From the NCBI GenBank assembly GCA_000432655.1, contig HF986344.1, positions 1 through 6,830 on the forward strand: 6,830 nucleotides of DNA. Direction: 5' to 3'. The notes beneath the pieces were generated by a model. It did not search any database. It was given only the letters and a program-made list of their open reading frames with translations, and was not told the DNA's origin. Both the position numbers and the translations under genes were made by a program. Below, piece after piece: positions 4,788 to 6,830 of the stretch. Source of the stretch: Bacteroides sp. CAG:1060 (GTDB lineage: Bacteria > Bacteroidota > Bacteroidia > Bacteroidales > UBA932). How positions within the stretch are numbered: position 1 is the first letter of the stretch; every line of letters starts with the position of its first letter.

Positions 4788-6719
4788 CTATATTTTCCTT
4801 ACGTACATGGCTCGGATTGCGTTCAGAACTGCGAGAATCATCACACCTACATCGGCAAATATGGCGAGCCACATGGCAAATATGGCGAGCCACATGTTCA
4901 CTATGCCGAAGATGCCGAGTATCAGGCACACGCCTTTTATGCCCAATGCCACTATAATGTTTTCCCAGACGATTTTCAAGCATTTGCGCGAGATGCGTAT
5001 TGCCTTGCCGATTTTCATCGGATCATCGTCCATGAGCACCACATCGGCTGCCTCTATCGCCGCATCGCTTCCCATCGCGCCCATAGCAATGCCGAGATCG
5101 GCACGCGAAAGCGCAGGAGCGTCATTGATACCATCGCCGACAAATGCAACTTTTTCATCTCCCTTCGAGGATTGGAGTATCCGTTCAAGTTGCGTTACCT
5201 TGTCTGCCGGAAGAAGCTCACTATAAGCCTTATCAATACCAAGGCCTGATGCAATCTGCTCCGCCACAGGTTTGGTATCGCCTGTTAGCATCACTGTCTG
5301 ATCGACTCCCGACTTACGGAGGTCGGTAATCGCTTCCTTCGACGTAGGCTTCACGACATCGCCTAAGACAATATGCCCGGCATAGATGCTGTCAATAGCT
5401 ATGTGAACTATGGTTCCGGCTGTCTTGCAATGACATGGCTTTAGACCTAACTCCGTCATAAGTTTCTCATTGCCGGCGGCTATCTGTTTGCTGTCAATAG
5501 TCGCGATTATCCCCTGACCGCTTATCTCCTTGACTTCCGTCATTCGGTTGCGGTCAATGGTATGTCCGTAAGCCCGTTGCAATGATTTGGCAATAGGATG
5601 GGAAGATGACGATTCCGCAATGGCGGCATATTCCAGCATACGGGCTTTCTGCCCCTCGACGTCATTGTCGTTATGATCATGGCAGGCATTTACCTCAAAC
5701 ACGCCCTGCGTAAGTGTGCCTGTCTTATCAAATACAACGGTTTTGACCTTCGACAATGTTTCCAATATGTTGGCTCCCTTGACAAGCACACCTTCACGGC
5801 TTGCGCCTCCTATTCCTGCGAAGAACGACAATGGTATGCTGACTACCAGCGCACACGGACAACTGATCACAAGGAATACGAGTGCACGGTAAACCCAAGT
5901 CTCAAACGTGGCGAAGCTCAACGGAGCACCATTGAAAATAATAAGGAAAAGCGGTGGCAGCAGGGCGAGAGCCAGAGCGCTGTAACATACTGCCGGAGTG
6001 TAAATTCTTGCAAACTTCGCAATGAAATTCTCCGATTTTGACTTTCTCGAAGCTGAATCCTCCACCAACTCCAAAATCTTTGACACCGTTGAGTCGCCGA
6101 ACTCTTTTGTTGTCCGGATTTTCAGCAGTCCTGACAGATTGATGCTTCCGCTGATCACCTCGTCGCCTTTGCAAACTTCGCGCGGAAGCGATTCGCCTGT
6201 CAATGCCGAGGTGTTGAGCGAGGAATCGCCCGAAACAATCACGCCGTCGATAGGTATACGCTCTCCCGGCTGCACAATGATTGTCTGACCGATCTCCACA
6301 TCGTCAGGATCGACCTTGACAATTTTACCATCTTCCTCAATGTTGGCATAATCGGGACGGATGTCCATCAGAGCGGCTATATTGCGGCGGCTTTTTCCCA
6401 CCGCATAGCTCTGGAAGAATTCGCCTATCTGGTAAAACAGCATCACGGCTATCGCTTCAAGATAGTCGCCACTCTTCTCATAAAGTGCTAATGCAAAAGC
6501 CCCGACAGTAGCCACGGTCATAAGGAAATTCTCATCGAACACCCTGCCGTGGATTATTCCGAGCCACGCTTTTTTCAATATATCGTAGCCGATTATAAGA
6601 TAAACGGCAAGGTACAGGGCAAGTTTCAGCCACCCCGTAACATCGATGAATAACAAGCCGACGGTCATCACCAGTGCTATGATAATCCGTGTCAGCATAT
6701 TGCATTGTTTCCTGTTCAT
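4788..6719 (-). CDS. Heavy-metal P1B-type ATPase, ZntA/CadA-like Zn/Cd exporter, 643 aa
   Basis: This inner-membrane pump uses ATP to export divalent soft metals, most likely Zn2+, Cd2+ or Pb2+. Membrane helices lie near 11-27, 32-47, 64-80, 86-104, 240-262, 277-301, 584-604 and 607-635. The actuator loop has TGES at 174-177. The metal-site motif is CPC at 287-289. The phosphorylation site is D331 in DKTGT, the nucleotide-binding HP pair is H374-P375, followed by TGD at 479-481 and GDGIND at 528-533. K595 in the seventh helix and D623 in the last helix (ADVG) match the P1B-2 (Zn/Cd) residues rather than the copper class. No N-terminal HMA domain or CxxC is present, but CHDH (346-349) and CHC (429-431) lie in the nucleotide-binding region and could bind metal. 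The start ATG at 6717-6719 is the first in frame; another ATG lies seven codons in. The last helix contains a tandem duplication of MWLAIFA (609-615 and 616-622), not expected in homologues. An unidentified gene ends 71 bp upstream. Confidence 0.95.
   Translation of the reverse strand: MNRKQCNMLTRIIIALVMTVGLLFIDVTGWLKLALYLAVYLIIGYDILKKAWLGIIHGRVFDENFLMTVATVGAFALALYEKSGDYLEAIAVMLFYQIGEFFQSYAVGKSRRNIAALMDIRPDYANIEEDGKIVKVDPDDVEIGQTIIVQPGERIPIDGVIVSGDSSLNTSALTGESLPREVCKGDEVISGSINLSGLLKIRTTKEFGDSTVSKILELVEDSASRKSKSENFIAKFARIYTPAVCYSALALALLPPLFLIIFNGAPLSFATFETWVYRALVFLVISCPCALVVSIPLSFFAGIGGASREGVLVKGANILETLSKVKTVVFDKTGTLTQGVFEVNACHDHNDNDVEGQKARMLEYAAIAESSSSHPIAKSLQRAYGHTIDRNRMTEVKEISGQGIIATIDSKQIAAGNEKLMTELGLKPCHCKTAGTIVHIAIDSIYAGHIVLGDVVKPTSKEAITDLRKSGVDQTVMLTGDTKPVAEQIASGLGIDKAYSELLPADKVTQLERILQSSKGDEKVAFVGDGINDAPALSRADLGIAMGAMGSDAAIEAADVVLMDDDPMKIGKAIRISRKCLKIVWENIIVALGIKGVCLILGIFGIVNMWLAIFAMWLAIFADVGVMILAVLNAIRAMYVRKI
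4854..4895 (-). repeat. 21-bp in-frame tandem duplication inside the P-type ATPase gene
   Basis: Positions 4854-4874 and 4875-4895 are identical 21-bp units, head to tail, with no spacer. Each encodes MWLAIFA, giving MWLAIFAMWLAIFA before the conserved DVGV of the last transmembrane helix. The frame is preserved. Perfect identity indicates a recent event or an unstable slippage locus. Confidence 0.93.
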
Positions 6720-6741
6720 ATCTTTATGGCTTAATTACAAA

Positions 6742-6774
6742 GTGACAGCCTGAACTAATAGGCTAGACTGTCAC
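6742..6774 (-). terminator. Hairpin between the upstream partial gene and the P-type ATPase gene
   Basis: GTGACAG at 6742-6748 pairs with CTGTCAC at 6768-6774. An inner CCT (6749-6751) and AGG (6760-6762) can extend the stem across a five-base bulge. On the minus strand TTTG follows the stem. It is probably a terminator or attenuator of the gene ending at 6791. The 7-bp inverted repeat could also be an operator for a metal-responsive repressor. TCACTTTG at its end resembles a -7 box with one mismatch, but no matching TTTG lies upstream. Confidence 0.45.
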
Positions 6775-6790
6775 CGGATTCTACATCAGA

Positions 6791-6830
6791 TTAGAGTATC
6801 TCGAAGTCGGGTTCCACCTTTTGGGCAACC
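6791..6830 (-). CDS. C-terminal 12 codons of an unidentified gene (partial)
   Basis: Reading the minus strand from the window edge gives VAQKVEPDFEIL and then TAA at 6791-6793. The frame is open to the edge. Too little is present to identify the product. It lies in the same direction as the P-type ATPase, 71 bp upstream, and could be a co-regulated metal-response gene, which I cannot test. Confidence 0.45.
   Translation of the reverse strand, partial: VAQKVEPDFEIL

Noticed and set aside
4854..4895. Short CRISPR-like repeat
   Set aside because: The two units are contiguous with no spacer and are in-frame coding sequence.
4807..5226. Plus-strand 139-codon open frame over the 3' part of the P-type ATPase gene
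   Set aside because: It is antisense to a motif-complete ATPase. Its composition is the low-complexity mirror of that gene, and it contains the 21-bp repeat only because the gene does.
5673..6041. Plus-strand 122-codon frame opposite the P-type ATPase gene
   Set aside because: No domain or start signal, and it lies fully inside a strongly supported gene on the other strand.
1..6830. tRNA, rRNA, insertion-sequence transposase or attachment-site duplications
   Set aside because: No cloverleaf, rRNA core sequence or transposase motif was seen, and no matching direct repeats were found bracketing the AT-rich cassette by eye.

Overview
The window looks like a chromosomal segment from the order Bacteroidales (Bacteroides/Prevotella relatives). 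The basis is a TAnnTTTG-type -7 promoter box, poor Shine-Dalgarno sequences, an AAA/DUF4143 ATPase of a type common in this group, an HMA-less Zn/Cd P-type ATPase, and a type II antitoxin remnant with a C-terminus I associate with this order. This taxonomic call is an inference; there is no rRNA or other marker gene.

The left third (about 1-1590) is a compact, visibly AT-rich plus-strand cassette. After a probable terminator of an upstream gene come a candidate promoter, an unrecognised 312-residue soluble protein (198-1136) and a tightly coupled three-helix small membrane protein (1145-1555), closed by a perfect 14-bp stem terminator. Its architecture, a soluble protein plus a small membrane partner beside a decayed toxin-antitoxin scar, is the best candidate here for an undescribed system. 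Nothing in the sequence proves a defence or toxin role.

Positions 1591-2022 hold no intact gene. They carry the C-terminal part of a type II antitoxin (frame open 1698-1817) whose expected toxin partner is missing, followed by about 180 bp that may be a dispersed intergenic repeat.

The rest is minus-strand and closer to 50% GC. Reading in the transcribed direction from the right edge, there is the last 12 codons of an unidentified gene (6791-6830), a hairpin, and then a heavy-metal P1B ATPase (4788-6719) with an in-frame 21-bp tandem duplication in its last membrane helix, ended by a strong hairpin. A 290-310 bp spacer follows, with a 15-bp direct repeat at 32-bp spacing just upstream of an AAA-family ATPase with a DUF4143 nuclease-like C-terminus (3121-4479). 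That gene ends in a hairpin that overlaps its stop codon. Last is a zinc-dependent medium-chain alcohol dehydrogenase (2023-3054). These three genes are each separated by terminator-like hairpins, so they look like independent units rather than one pathway: metal efflux, a putative ATPase of unclear role, and alcohol/polyol oxidoreduction.
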